DNA of 64,000 nt from assembly GCA_030692565.1 (NCBI GenBank), contig JAUYAO010000001.1, forward strand, positions 1 to 64,000, in the 5' to 3' direction. How positions within the stretch are numbered: the first letter of the stretch is position 1; each line of letters begins with the position of its first letter. Source of the stretch: Nitrospira sp. GTDB taxonomy: Bacteria; Nitrospirota; Nitrospiria; Nitrospirales; Nitrospiraceae. The position numbers and the translations under genes were made by a program. Of the stretch, positions 15,946-23,554 are shown in pieces. The notes beneath the pieces were generated by a model. It ran no database searches, was not told where the DNA came from, and saw nothing but the letters and a program-made list of their open reading frames with translations.

Positions 15946-15977
15946 AGGGGGAAGCCGCGAGGCTTCCCCCTTTTTCT
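15946..15977 (+). terminator. Rho-independent terminator of the multicopper oxidase gene
   Basis: A 12-bp perfect stem AAGGGGGAAGCC / GGCTTCCCCCTT (15946-15957/15962-15973) with a GCGA tetraloop, then a T-rich tail. It isolates the MCO transcript from the next gene. Confidence 0.9.
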
Positions 15978-16026
15978 TTCTAGCGGCCATTTGATACGAT
16001 AACGCATTTGGACTATAGGCTTCGGC

Positions 16027-16983
16027 ATGGAGGGATTCACTGTGAATAGTCATGCAGAACTGAAGCGGGCGGGTGTGAGTGCGATGGCGGCGATCTCGTT
16101 GCTGGTCATGGCAATGGGTGCAAGCGCCGCCTCTGCCTATGATGTTATTGAGGTGCCACATGGCGGAACGCTCGAAGGGGTCGTCCGGTTGGATGGCGCG
16201 GTCCCGGAGCCCAAGGGCTTCAACCTCATCACTTTTCCAGACCCTGCCTATTGCGGGCGGATTTCAAACGGCCGTGGATGGAGGTTATTGCGCGATTTTG
16301 TCGTGAGCGCAGATGCCGGACTGAAGGATGCAATCGTGCTGCTGGAGGGGGTAGAGGCAGGAAAGCCCTTTGAAACCTCCGTGCCGTTGATCGAAGCGCG
16401 GGATTGCATGTTTCAACCGTTTATGACGATTGTGCGGAACGGCCATGCCGTGGAAGTCATTAACATGGATCCGGTGATGCACGATATTCAAGGATATGAA
16501 ACGTCCCCGGAAGCCGGCGCGAGGACATTATTCAACACGCCGCTGGTCATGAATCATCAGCATCACCGCGGCGATATTCATGCGTTGCATAACCATGCGC
16601 CGGGAGCGTCCCTGGTGGGGCCGGTGTATTTGAACAAGGGCCGCCGGACCTTTTACATGCAGTGCGGCTTTCACGCGTACATGGAAAGCTGGGCGATGGC
16701 GGTGAACAATCCCTACTATGCGCTGACCGATCGTGCGGGTGCCTTCAAGATCGATCACATTCCACCGGGGACCTACCAGTTGGTGGTGTGGCATCCACAG
16801 ACCGGTCCCGGCCTGACGAAGATGGTCACGATCCAGGCTGACGGCAAACTGACGGAACAGCTCTCATTACAGGCTCCCAAAGGAAATCGGTCTGCCTACA
16901 AGGTGATGGACAATCCCCGTTTCGGTCCGGAGTCCCTGGGCTATTCGATCGATATCCAGCCGCTTGTGGAGCATCAGCATTGA
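16027..16983 (+). CDS. Secreted cupredoxin-like protein with carboxypeptidase-regulatory-like domain (A)
   Basis: 318 residues with a signal peptide ending about residue 38 (GASAASAYD). The C-terminal half has a putative type 1 copper site: His152 (DPVMHDIQG) and Cys213-x2-His216-x2-Met219 (MQCGFHAYMESW), followed by a carboxypeptidase-regulatory-like strand pattern (GAFKIDHIPPGTYQLVVWHP). It is a paralogue of the protein at 19231. Placement behind a multicopper oxidase suggests a periplasmic electron carrier or copper donor. TGA overlaps the next gene's TTG start. Confidence 0.8.
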   Translation: MEGFTVNSHAELKRAGVSAMAAISLLVMAMGASAASAYDVIEVPHGGTLEGVVRLDGAVPEPKGFNLITFPDPAYCGRISNGRGWRLLRDFVVSADAGLKDAIVLLEGVEAGKPFETSVPLIEARDCMFQPFMTIVRNGHAVEVINMDPVMHDIQGYETSPEAGARTLFNTPLVMNHQHHRGDIHALHNHAPGASLVGPVYLNKGRRTFYMQCGFHAYMESWAMAVNNPYYALTDRAGAFKIDHIPPGTYQLVVWHPQTGPGLTKMVTIQADGKLTEQLSLQAPKGNRSAYKVMDNPRFGPESLGYSIDIQPLVEHQH

Positions 16984-17624
16984 TCGGTCTGGTTACGTGC
17001 TTTGCTCAAAGCCTGCGAAGTGGCCTGGCCGCCGTCGTGCTTGCGCTGCTGACAGTGTCGGCCGGCAACCCTGCCTGGAGTGAAGAGTCTGCCGCGAAGG
17101 GTGCGGAGTTTTCCGGGACGCTGATCAAGCACGTAGAGGGCAAGAAGCATCAGGCGCAGGTGTTTGCGAAAGGCGACCGGATTCGGTTGGAGTATAAATA
17201 CGCGTTGAAGACCGACTACGGGTATGCCGCGATTGAGATTATTCGTCTGGACAAAGCCGAAACCTGGTATCTTCTCGCACAGCGGAAAGAACTCCTGGTG
17301 ACGCCGGTGGACGTGGACGATGTGTTGCCGGTTCGGCCCACATTGCCCGGCGAGAAAGAACGGGTCTTGATCGGGGATGCGACGGCGGTTGGCCGGCCGG
17401 CGCAGTTATTCGAGGTGCAGACGGATCGCCATGGCCGGGTGGAGCGGTTTTTTGAATGGGTTGATGTGGAAGCCGGGATTGTGTTGAAGCTGGTGAGCCG
17501 CGATCGAGACTGGTCCGTGGAGTATGAGCGGATTCGGCTCTCTCCCCAGCCGGACTACTATTTTGATGAGCCCCCCGGATATAAAAAGCGGGCAAGTCCT
17601 GCAAGTCCGAGAGTGCAGGGGTAG
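16980..17624 (+). CDS. Periplasmic protein of unknown function, LolA/DUF4412-like
   Basis: 214 residues, TTG start overlapping the previous stop (TTGA). Signal peptide at about residues 10-34 (GLAAVVLALLTVSAGNPAWS). The mature part is beta-rich (GTLIKHVEGKKHQAQVFAKG, RIRLEYKYALK, AETWYLLAQRKELLVTPV), reminiscent of outer-membrane lipoprotein-sorting/DUF4412 proteins that bind hydrophobic ligands; the family call is weak. It is coupled with the cupredoxin-like gene upstream and the HEAT gene 19 bases downstream. Confidence 0.7.
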   Translation: MIGLVTCFAQSLRSGLAAVVLALLTVSAGNPAWSEESAAKGAEFSGTLIKHVEGKKHQAQVFAKGDRIRLEYKYALKTDYGYAAIEIIRLDKAETWYLLAQRKELLVTPVDVDDVLPVRPTLPGEKERVLIGDATAVGRPAQLFEVQTDRHGRVERFFEWVDVEAGIVLKLVSRDRDWSVEYERIRLSPQPDYYFDEPPGYKKRASPASPRVQG

Positions 17625-17643
17625 CGGGCGACAAGGAACATTG

Positions 17644-19008
17644 ATGACGCACATGGTTCGCAAGCAGGGTGTTGTGGCAATCGCAGGACTTCTATGCGTG
17701 TTTGCATGGCTCGATCCGTCTGTGCTCGCGGCGGGGGCGGCGGCGGTTCCCAAAGAAGCCCAGACGGCCTTTGAGAAGAAAGCCTATCAGCAGGTGCTCG
17801 ATGAACTGGCCAAGCTCGATAAGGACAAGACTGCTGCCCCCGATGTCAGGCGGCTCAAGATCCGGTCCCTGATCAATCTGGACAAGCCTAAAGACGCGTT
17901 GGATGAGTACGACCTGCTGGCCCAGTCTCTCAAGCGGGATGATGAGCCGGTGCTTCGAGAGGTGGCGCTGGGCTTGATTGTGGTGCTTGTGAAGGACATG
18001 CGCGAGCAAATGCGGGGGGCGGCTTACACGGCACTGAAGGAAATCGACTCCCATGAGGCGGTGCCCCTGTTTGAGGACGGATTGAGCGATGGGTCCGGGC
18101 CGGTGCGTGTCTTGGCGGTCGAAGGGCTGGGTCGCTCGGAAGCCGGGCGAAAGTCGAAGAAGTTACGCGGGGCGATTGAGGATCAGGCGGGACTGGTCAA
18201 AGCGCGTGTCGTCAAAGCGCTCGGGCGCTCCGGAGATGCTTCCGTCCTGCCCCTCATCGAGGCTGCGGCGAAGGACGAACTTTCGCCGGTACGGATTGCC
18301 GCGTATGCGGCGCTCATCCGGCTGGGGAAAAAAGAGGCCTGGGATGTGTTGCGGAAGGTTGCCGATGCGGCCAACCCGGACGATCGGACCGATGCCATGC
18401 GGGCCATCGCCGACCTGAAGGATCAGCGGGGTGCGCCCCTGATGATGGAGCTCTTAACCTACGCACAGCCTTCCGTACGGGGGACTGCGGCGAGAGGGCT
18501 GGGGCAACTCGGACGGAAAGAGGCTCGCGAGAAGATCGAGCTGTTATTGAAAGACCCTATCCCGGCTGTACGAGAGTCGGCGGTGTCGAGCCTAGCGGAG
18601 TTGGGTACGGTTGAATCTGTGCCAGCTATCAAGCAATTGCTAGGGGATGGACAGGTCACGGTACGGGCGGCGGCGGTGGCGTCCTTGCTTCAACTCGGTC
18701 AACCATTTGAGATGGTCGCTGATGCAGCCAGAGCCCTCGCCCAGCAAAACGATACGGCCGCCCGCGCCTCGATCGCGTTTGCTCTCGGGAAGGCAACCAA
18801 GTCGAATGCCAAAGACGCGATCGCGTTTCTGGGTGGCCTCACGGCCGATACGTTACCCGGTCCCAAGATTGTCGCCCTGCGGTCTCTGGGCCATATTGGA
18901 GATCGTGAGGTGATTCCCTTGATGATGGAGGGGATGCATGATGCCAATGAGGCCGTCCGGGCGACGGCTGCAGGAGGGCTCTTGCATCTACTCCAGTCGA
19001 AATCCTAG
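17644..19008 (+). CDS. Exported HEAT-repeat protein
   Basis: 454 residues. Signal peptide to about residue 30 (LLCVFAWLDPSVLAAG), a short TPR-like N-terminal part (AFEKKAYQQVLDELAKLDKD), then about eight HEAT/PBS-lyase-type repeats from residue 110 on (VRVLAVEGLGRS, VKARVVKALGRSG, VRGTAARGLGQLG, VRESAVSSLAELG). HEAT solenoids are protein-protein scaffolds; a scaffold for the neighbouring periplasmic copper proteins is plausible. ATG at 17644 gives the signal peptide; the open frame upstream re-reads the previous gene. The stop is followed by an 11-G tract (19010-19020). Confidence 0.85.
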   Translation: MTHMVRKQGVVAIAGLLCVFAWLDPSVLAAGAAAVPKEAQTAFEKKAYQQVLDELAKLDKDKTAAPDVRRLKIRSLINLDKPKDALDEYDLLAQSLKRDDEPVLREVALGLIVVLVKDMREQMRGAAYTALKEIDSHEAVPLFEDGLSDGSGPVRVLAVEGLGRSEAGRKSKKLRGAIEDQAGLVKARVVKALGRSGDASVLPLIEAAAKDELSPVRIAAYAALIRLGKKEAWDVLRKVADAANPDDRTDAMRAIADLKDQRGAPLMMELLTYAQPSVRGTAARGLGQLGRKEAREKIELLLKDPIPAVRESAVSSLAELGTVESVPAIKQLLGDGQVTVRAAAVASLLQLGQPFEMVADAARALAQQNDTAARASIAFALGKATKSNAKDAIAFLGGLTADTLPGPKIVALRSLGHIGDREVIPLMMEGMHDANEAVRATAAGGLLHLLQSKS

Positions 19009-19044
19009 CGGGGGGGGGGGCGGATAATCGCCTCTTGTTTCGGA

Positions 19045-19072
19045 TTGACAGGGTACGGTAGACTTTTATATA
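19045..19072 (+). promoter_or_regulatory. Strong sigma-70-like promoter for the cupredoxin-like gene at 19231
   Basis: TTGACA (19045-19050), a 16-base spacer and TATATA (19067-19072). Both boxes are near consensus, leaving a ~150-base leader before the start at 19231. Together with the terminator at 20062 it predicts a strong monocistronic transcript. Confidence 0.7.
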
Positions 19073-19230
19073 GATACTCGGTCCACGATCAGCCTCGCCA
19101 GCGTGATAGCGATCGAGTACACCAGAGAGGAAGCGACCCCTTCCATTCCTCTCGCCAGGCCGGTGGATTGACGGAAGGGAACCACGAGTGAGAAATCAGG
19201 GCAGTTAGTTCATCACAAGGAGGCAGTCTC

Positions 19231-20028
19231 ATGAAGAAGGGTGCGTTATCAGTTGTGTTTGGTGCGGCCGCGGTGGCGTTGGTGGCAGCCCCGCTGTTGG
19301 CGAATGCCGGCGGAACCATTGCCGGGAAAGTAACCTATGCCGGGAAGGCTGAGCAGAAGGAGTTTTCCTTCGCCAAGTTCCCGAACCCCAAGTTCTGCCC
19401 GAAGAACCCGAACAAGAGCTTGATGGATGGCGATAAGCGCTTCTTGAAGTCCATCGAAGTGGGCAAGGATGGCGGTCTGAAGGGTGCAGTTGTGGCCGTG
19501 GTCGACATCGAAGACAAGGCATTCATGGATGGCTATGCCGGAACAGAAGTTGTTGCGGCGTTCTGCGAGTTCCTCCCGTTCTCGGGCGTGGTTGTGAACA
19601 ACAAGAGTTTCAAGGTCGAAAATCAAGATGCCGACGCGGATGACCCCAAGTCGGTCCTGGGTGTGCTCCACAATCCGCATAGCTTCGTCGTGAAGGGTTC
19701 GAGCTCCGCAACCGGTTTCAACATCGGTTTGGCCAAGAAGGGCGACAAGATGGAGAAGCCGGTCGTGTTCCGTGGCGGCGCGGAGAAGGATGGCTTCTAT
19801 CGGTTACAGTGCGACCAGCATGAGTTCATGCAGTCGTTCTTCCTCCCGGTCTCAAATGCGCATTACGCCGTGGTGAAGGAAGACGGCACGTTTGAGCTCA
19901 AGGACGTCCCGGCCGGCAAGCACAAAGTGGTGGCCTGGCACCCGTTTGCCGCCAAGGGTAAGAAGGTGGAGTTCGAGGTGGATGTTCCCGAAGGCGGGAA
20001 GGCTGATCTCAAGGCTGAAATCAAGTAA
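19231..20028 (+). CDS. Secreted cupredoxin-like protein with carboxypeptidase-regulatory-like domain (B)
   Basis: 265 residues; signal peptide to about residue 26 (VALVAAPLLANAGG). Putative copper ligands: His147/His150 (LHNPHSF) and Cys194-x2-His197-x2-Met200 (LQCDQHEFMQS). The C-terminus has the same Ig-like module (GTFELKDVPAGKHKVVAWHP) as protein A at 16027. Lys-rich mature sequence (about 17% Lys) points to a basic periplasmic protein. AAGGAGG precedes the ATG. The gene has its own promoter and terminator, so it may be produced in larger amounts than its neighbours. Confidence 0.82.
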   Translation: MKKGALSVVFGAAAVALVAAPLLANAGGTIAGKVTYAGKAEQKEFSFAKFPNPKFCPKNPNKSLMDGDKRFLKSIEVGKDGGLKGAVVAVVDIEDKAFMDGYAGTEVVAAFCEFLPFSGVVVNNKSFKVENQDADADDPKSVLGVLHNPHSFVVKGSSSATGFNIGLAKKGDKMEKPVVFRGGAEKDGFYRLQCDQHEFMQSFFLPVSNAHYAVVKEDGTFELKDVPAGKHKVVAWHPFAAKGKKVEFEVDVPEGGKADLKAEIK

Positions 20029-20061
20029 GCCGGTTTCCAGTTTTAGCGGGAGCACCCCGCC

Positions 20062-20098
20062 ACAAAGGGCAGCGGAGCAATCCGCTGCCCTTTGTGTT
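20062..20098 (+). terminator. Rho-independent terminator with GCAA tetraloop
   Basis: A 15-bp perfect stem ACAAAGGGCAGCGGA / TCCGCTGCCCTTTGT (20062-20076/20081-20095), loop GCAA, followed by GTTTC. Ends the transcript of the cupredoxin-like gene B. Confidence 0.9.
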
Positions 20099-20196
20099 TC
20101 TGCTGAGTTTTCCCCCGGCTGAGTCGCCTTGCCTTTCACTTTCTGAACTGGGTAAGATGCCCAATTCCTGAATCAGGATGCGTCAAGGGGATTGGT

Positions 20197-21183
20197 GTGT
20201 CACGAGAACTCTCGCTCGCCGAAATCTTTCAACTCGGGTACTACTGGGAGACGAAAATTCTCCTGACCGGCGTGCGCCTGGACCTCTTTTCCGCTCTCGA
20301 TGGGAAATGGAAAACGGCTCAGGAGATCGTCGGCCGCTTAGGCGCCCATGAGCCGACTCTGACGCTCCTCCTAAACGCGTTGGTCGCGATGCGGTTGCTG
20401 AACAAAGAGGGCGAGGCCTACGGCAATTCAGCGGCAGCGGCTACTCATCTCGTCAAGCATTCCCCTCAATATATCGGGCACTTGCTCCTGCTGCACGATG
20501 CAGAATGGGAGAATTGGGGAAAGTTAGAGCAGACCATTCGGACAGGGCAGCGGGCCGTCGATCGACATGTCTTTGAAACGGATCCTGAGTTGGGTACGAA
20601 TGTCCTGGCAGTCCTTCACCGGATCGGCCAGCAGAGCGGGCCTGATTTTGCCAAGCGGCTGAGCCTGGCTGAACCTGTTCGTATGCTGGATCTGGGAGGC
20701 GGTGCGGGAACGAATGCGATTGCCTTTTGTCAGACCTATCCCGAGCTCACGGCCACCGTGTTTGATCTTCCTGCCACGTTGCATTTAACGGAAAAGACGG
20801 TGAAGGAAGCCGGGCTCGACTCACGGATTGCGCTGCTTCCGGGGAACTTCAATACGGATAGCCTCGGCGGTCCCTATGATGTCGTGCTGATGTCCGACAT
20901 TCTGCATTACCAGACCTTTGAGACCAATGCCGCGCTTGTGAAGAAAGTCCTGGCTCATTTGGCACCGGGGGGACGGTTGATTATTAAGGATCGGTTTCTG
21001 GATGAGGCGGGGACCGGTCCTGCCTGGACGACGGCCTTTGCGGTTCATATCCTGGTCAATACGCAGCAGGGTGGCTGCTATAAGACGGGTGACGCTATTC
21101 AATGGATGATCGCAGCGGGGTTTGCCTCGTCTACGGAGTTAGAGAAAACCGCCGTGGTACAGGGCCTGAAAGGGACAAGGTAA
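20197..21183 (+). CDS. Class I SAM-dependent methyltransferase, O-methyltransferase-like
   Basis: 328 residues, GTG start with AAGGGG upstream. A winged-helix dimerisation domain (residues ~5-90: EIVGRLGAHEPTLTLLLNAL) precedes a Rossmann methyltransferase domain with motif I VRMLDLGGGAGTNAIAF (~165), an acidic loop (VFDLP), DVVLMSDILHYQ, and LAPGGRLIIKDRF. This layout matches small-molecule O-methyltransferases (hydroxyneurosporene/acetylserotonin type), including ones in quinone or pigment pathways. The substrate is unknown. It heads a run of membrane and respiratory genes. Confidence 0.85.
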   Translation: MSRELSLAEIFQLGYYWETKILLTGVRLDLFSALDGKWKTAQEIVGRLGAHEPTLTLLLNALVAMRLLNKEGEAYGNSAAAATHLVKHSPQYIGHLLLLHDAEWENWGKLEQTIRTGQRAVDRHVFETDPELGTNVLAVLHRIGQQSGPDFAKRLSLAEPVRMLDLGGGAGTNAIAFCQTYPELTATVFDLPATLHLTEKTVKEAGLDSRIALLPGNFNTDSLGGPYDVVLMSDILHYQTFETNAALVKKVLAHLAPGGRLIIKDRFLDEAGTGPAWTTAFAVHILVNTQQGGCYKTGDAIQWMIAAGFASSTELEKTAVVQGLKGTR

Positions 21184-21190
21184 GCGCGTG

Positions 21191-21904
21191 ATGGATTGGC
21201 TCAAAGATCCTGGATTTCTCGGGACGCATGCCACGATCGGCGCGGACTTGAGCCAGTTCATGGCGACACTCTTTACCGGATTGTTTATTTTGGGATGGGT
21301 TCAGGCGAAACAGCGCAAGGCCGACGCCCATCACTGGCTGATGCTGGGCGGGATGATCTCAATGCTCAGTTTCTTCATCGCCTACTACCTGTTTCGGCAG
21401 CTCGGGGTTCTGGCCGTCGAGGGCAAAGAAGGTTTCGGAGGCTCGCAGGCGCTGTACGACTATGTCTTTATCCCGGTCCTGACGCTCCACATTATTCTGG
21501 TCATCATCGGATTGGTCATGGCGGTCTATATGATCGTGTTGGGATTTCGCTCGCAACAGGTGATCGACGGGGTGCGGTCTCTGCGCGAGTCGTTGCTGGT
21601 GACGACCTGGAAGAAAGTAGGAGCGATCTTCGGCGCGGTGACGGTCGTCGTGCTTGGGCTGTTTTTCTCTCGCGTGGCAACGGCCGGTTTCTCCATGCGG
21701 AAGCTGGAAGTCTATCTCGGGCTCCTGTTCCTCGTCGGGATTGTGTTGGCGGTGGAGATCACGATCCAACGCATCTGGCCGGACGGTGGGCGACGGCATC
21801 GCGCGCTGGGCCGATTCACGATGGTCATCTATTGCATCCTGTTCGCCACCGGCACCTTTACTTACACGATGCTCTACATTCTGTATCCCGGCAAGATTGG
21901 ATAG
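21191..21904 (+). CDS. DUF420-family membrane protein (cytochrome oxidase assembly type)
   Basis: 237 residues with six membrane helices. DUF420 hallmarks are the AHHWLMLGGMISMLSFFIAYY segment and His-containing helices (THATIGADLSQFMAT, VLTLHIILVIIG). DUF420/CtaM-like proteins assist terminal-oxidase maturation in other bacteria, which fits the bd-like oxidase at 23555. ATG at 21191 is chosen; GTG at 21188 would add one residue. Confidence 0.8.
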   Translation: MDWLKDPGFLGTHATIGADLSQFMATLFTGLFILGWVQAKQRKADAHHWLMLGGMISMLSFFIAYYLFRQLGVLAVEGKEGFGGSQALYDYVFIPVLTLHIILVIIGLVMAVYMIVLGFRSQQVIDGVRSLRESLLVTTWKKVGAIFGAVTVVVLGLFFSRVATAGFSMRKLEVYLGLLFLVGIVLAVEITIQRIWPDGGRRHRALGRFTMVIYCILFATGTFTYTMLYILYPGKIG

Positions 21905-21907
21905 CCC

Positions 21908-22414
21908 ATGTTGACCTGTGGCTGCGGGCGCTGGATGCATACCGAGGGCATTGAAGAGCGAGCCTATGACGATGGGGCGCTCCAGTGGTTTATCAGATCG
22001 GAATGTCGCGGCTGCGGGCTCAAAGTCGGCGTGGATGTCCCGGCCGGACAGATGAACGGTTTGGTCGATCGACTGACGTGGACGGACGATGCCTTGCATC
22101 GGCTTGAAAGACTGCCACCGTATTTGGCGCCGCTATTTCGGGACGAGGTCGAGCAGGATCTGCGGACGCGTGGCGAACGGGTCGTGACGTACGATGTGCT
22201 GCTTCGCCCGCGCACCGGCGAACGGATTGAATGGGATGCTGAGGCGGAACGGCGTCTGAGCAAAGTGCCGGCTCCCGTCCGTGCGATGGCGAAGGTTGAA
22301 CTGGAGCGAACGGCGGCCGATCGCGGACAGACGCGAATCACGGTGGCCCTGATGGAAGAACTCAAGGCCAAGTATTTTGGGATGGGTTCAAAGACTGTGA
22401 CAAGTGACAGGTGA
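21908..22414 (+). CDS. Zinc-ribbon protein with C-terminal PCP_red (protochlorophyllide-reductase-like) domain
   Basis: 168 residues. N-terminal Cys cluster (TCGCG, then SECRGCGLK) suggests a zinc ribbon. The C-terminal ~50 residues (IEWDAEAERRLSKVPAPVR, then MAKVELERTAADRGQTRITV) match the PCP_red domain first seen at the end of light-independent protochlorophyllide reductase subunit B and also found in non-photosynthetic bacteria. No cofactor cysteines of BchB are present. Starts 4 bases after the DUF420 gene; a role in metal or haem handling is a guess. Confidence 0.75.
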   Translation: MLTCGCGRWMHTEGIEERAYDDGALQWFIRSECRGCGLKVGVDVPAGQMNGLVDRLTWTDDALHRLERLPPYLAPLFRDEVEQDLRTRGERVVTYDVLLRPRTGERIEWDAEAERRLSKVPAPVRAMAKVELERTAADRGQTRITVALMEELKAKYFGMGSKTVTSDR

Positions 22415-22470
22415 CGAGTGACGAGTTTCTTGCAAATTGAGGAATGCGGGTCTGACGCATCACGGACCTG

Positions 22471-23550
22471 ATGTTGCATCGAATGGCATTGCGGGTGCTT
22501 CCGAGCCTGAGCCTGGCGGTGACGGAAGATGCCGTACGCAAGCAGAAGCGTCTCGTCATGTTTGTGCCGGGATTGGTTGCGTTCGGGGTCTATCGCCTCG
22601 CAAAGCATGTAGTGCCGTTGACGGAGCCCCTTGTCTTGCTGGCCGTGAGCAGTCTGGTGGCGATGGTCACTGCACTCTTGGCCTATCGGGTTGGACGCTC
22701 CGCTCCGTGGATAGTGATCGCACGAGAAGATGGGAGCCGACTCCTGGCCTGGCTGGCCGGATGGATTGGCGCCGTTTACGGGATCCAGCTGTCGCTCTTG
22801 GTGCTCGCACTGTTGTGGGTGGTGGGGTATAGCTATCTACAGCATCCGGATGGTCCGGCCATGATGGCGATCATTATCTCCTGTACGTCGGTGGCACGCG
22901 ATGCGTTTGAAATCGGCCATGTGCGGAAGCTTGCGGTTCAGGGACGCCCGTTTCTCACCTTCCCTGACGGAGCAGCCCTCCGTACGTTAGTGCAAGTCCG
23001 GCTGTCGCAGCTCGGGCCTTGGGGGCTTGTCGGTTTGGGTGTTGGCGGGGTGATGGGATTGTCGGGGCATGTGATCGCGGATGGGCAGATGGCGGCGTTG
23101 GCTCAGTTACTGGGCGTCACCGTTTTGGGCGGTGCCCTCACACTTTGCGCGTATTTCGGTGGCTTACGCCCCTCCGTGGCATGGGTGGAGACACTCAAGC
23201 GGACAGCGCCGACCGAGTTATTGAAGTATTGGTGGTGGCCCGGGATGGCCTTTGCGTCCACGTACTATTTGGTCGCCATGGGCCTGGTGCTGTTTGTCGG
23301 CAGGCAGCCAGGAATGGCGACAGGGCATGCCGTTGTAGGGGGCGCGTTGGTTACGGCGATCATGACGCTGTACGGGTACTATCTGGGTCATCGCCGGCAA
23401 GTCGAAGATGAGCAGGCGCCGCAGTTGTCGAGCGGAATGCTGCGTTGTCCCTTCGTGATGGGGATTCTTGGCAAGTCGGCCACTGCGTCCGGCAGCATAA
23501 GTGGACTGGCCGGAGACATGGCCTTAGGTAAGACGGGATCAAAGGGGTAG
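22471..23550 (+). CDS. Polytopic membrane protein of unknown function
   Basis: 359 residues, about eight hydrophobic segments (e.g. LLAVSSLVAMVTALLAY, LSLLVLALLWVVGYSYL, GLVGLGVGGVMGLSG, STYYLVAMGLVLFVG). No known family recognised. A loop near residues 150-175 (RDAFEIGHVRKLAVQGRPFL) is conserved-looking and charged. Only 4 bases separate it from the bd-like oxidase gene, so it may be an accessory subunit. Start uncertain: ATG 22471 or 22483; no clear ribosome binding site. Confidence 0.65.
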   Translation: MLHRMALRVLPSLSLAVTEDAVRKQKRLVMFVPGLVAFGVYRLAKHVVPLTEPLVLLAVSSLVAMVTALLAYRVGRSAPWIVIAREDGSRLLAWLAGWIGAVYGIQLSLLVLALLWVVGYSYLQHPDGPAMMAIIISCTSVARDAFEIGHVRKLAVQGRPFLTFPDGAALRTLVQVRLSQLGPWGLVGLGVGGVMGLSGHVIADGQMAALAQLLGVTVLGGALTLCAYFGGLRPSVAWVETLKRTAPTELLKYWWWPGMAFASTYYLVAMGLVLFVGRQPGMATGHAVVGGALVTAIMTLYGYYLGHRRQVEDEQAPQLSSGMLRCPFVMGILGKSATASGSISGLAGDMALGKTGSKG

Positions 23551-23554
23551 TCGT

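Noticed and set aside
11130..16040. Several long - strand open frames (e.g. 12528-14582, 14598-16040) opposite the multicopper oxidase
   Set aside because: They are codon-bias shadows; they read as His/Arg/Asp-rich text without motifs or ribosome binding sites.
21196..21954. A 252-codon + strand frame overlapping the DUF420 gene
   Set aside because: The other frame gives a clear six-helix DUF420 protein. This one is Arg/Gly-rich with no family signal.
22395..22430. Short GTGAC(A/G)AGTGAC tandem motif (similar bits near 3900, 5100 and 63190) as a CRISPR or regulatory array
   Set aside because: Units are only about 7-8 bases, imperfect and without spacers. They look like simple intergenic repeats of unknown role.
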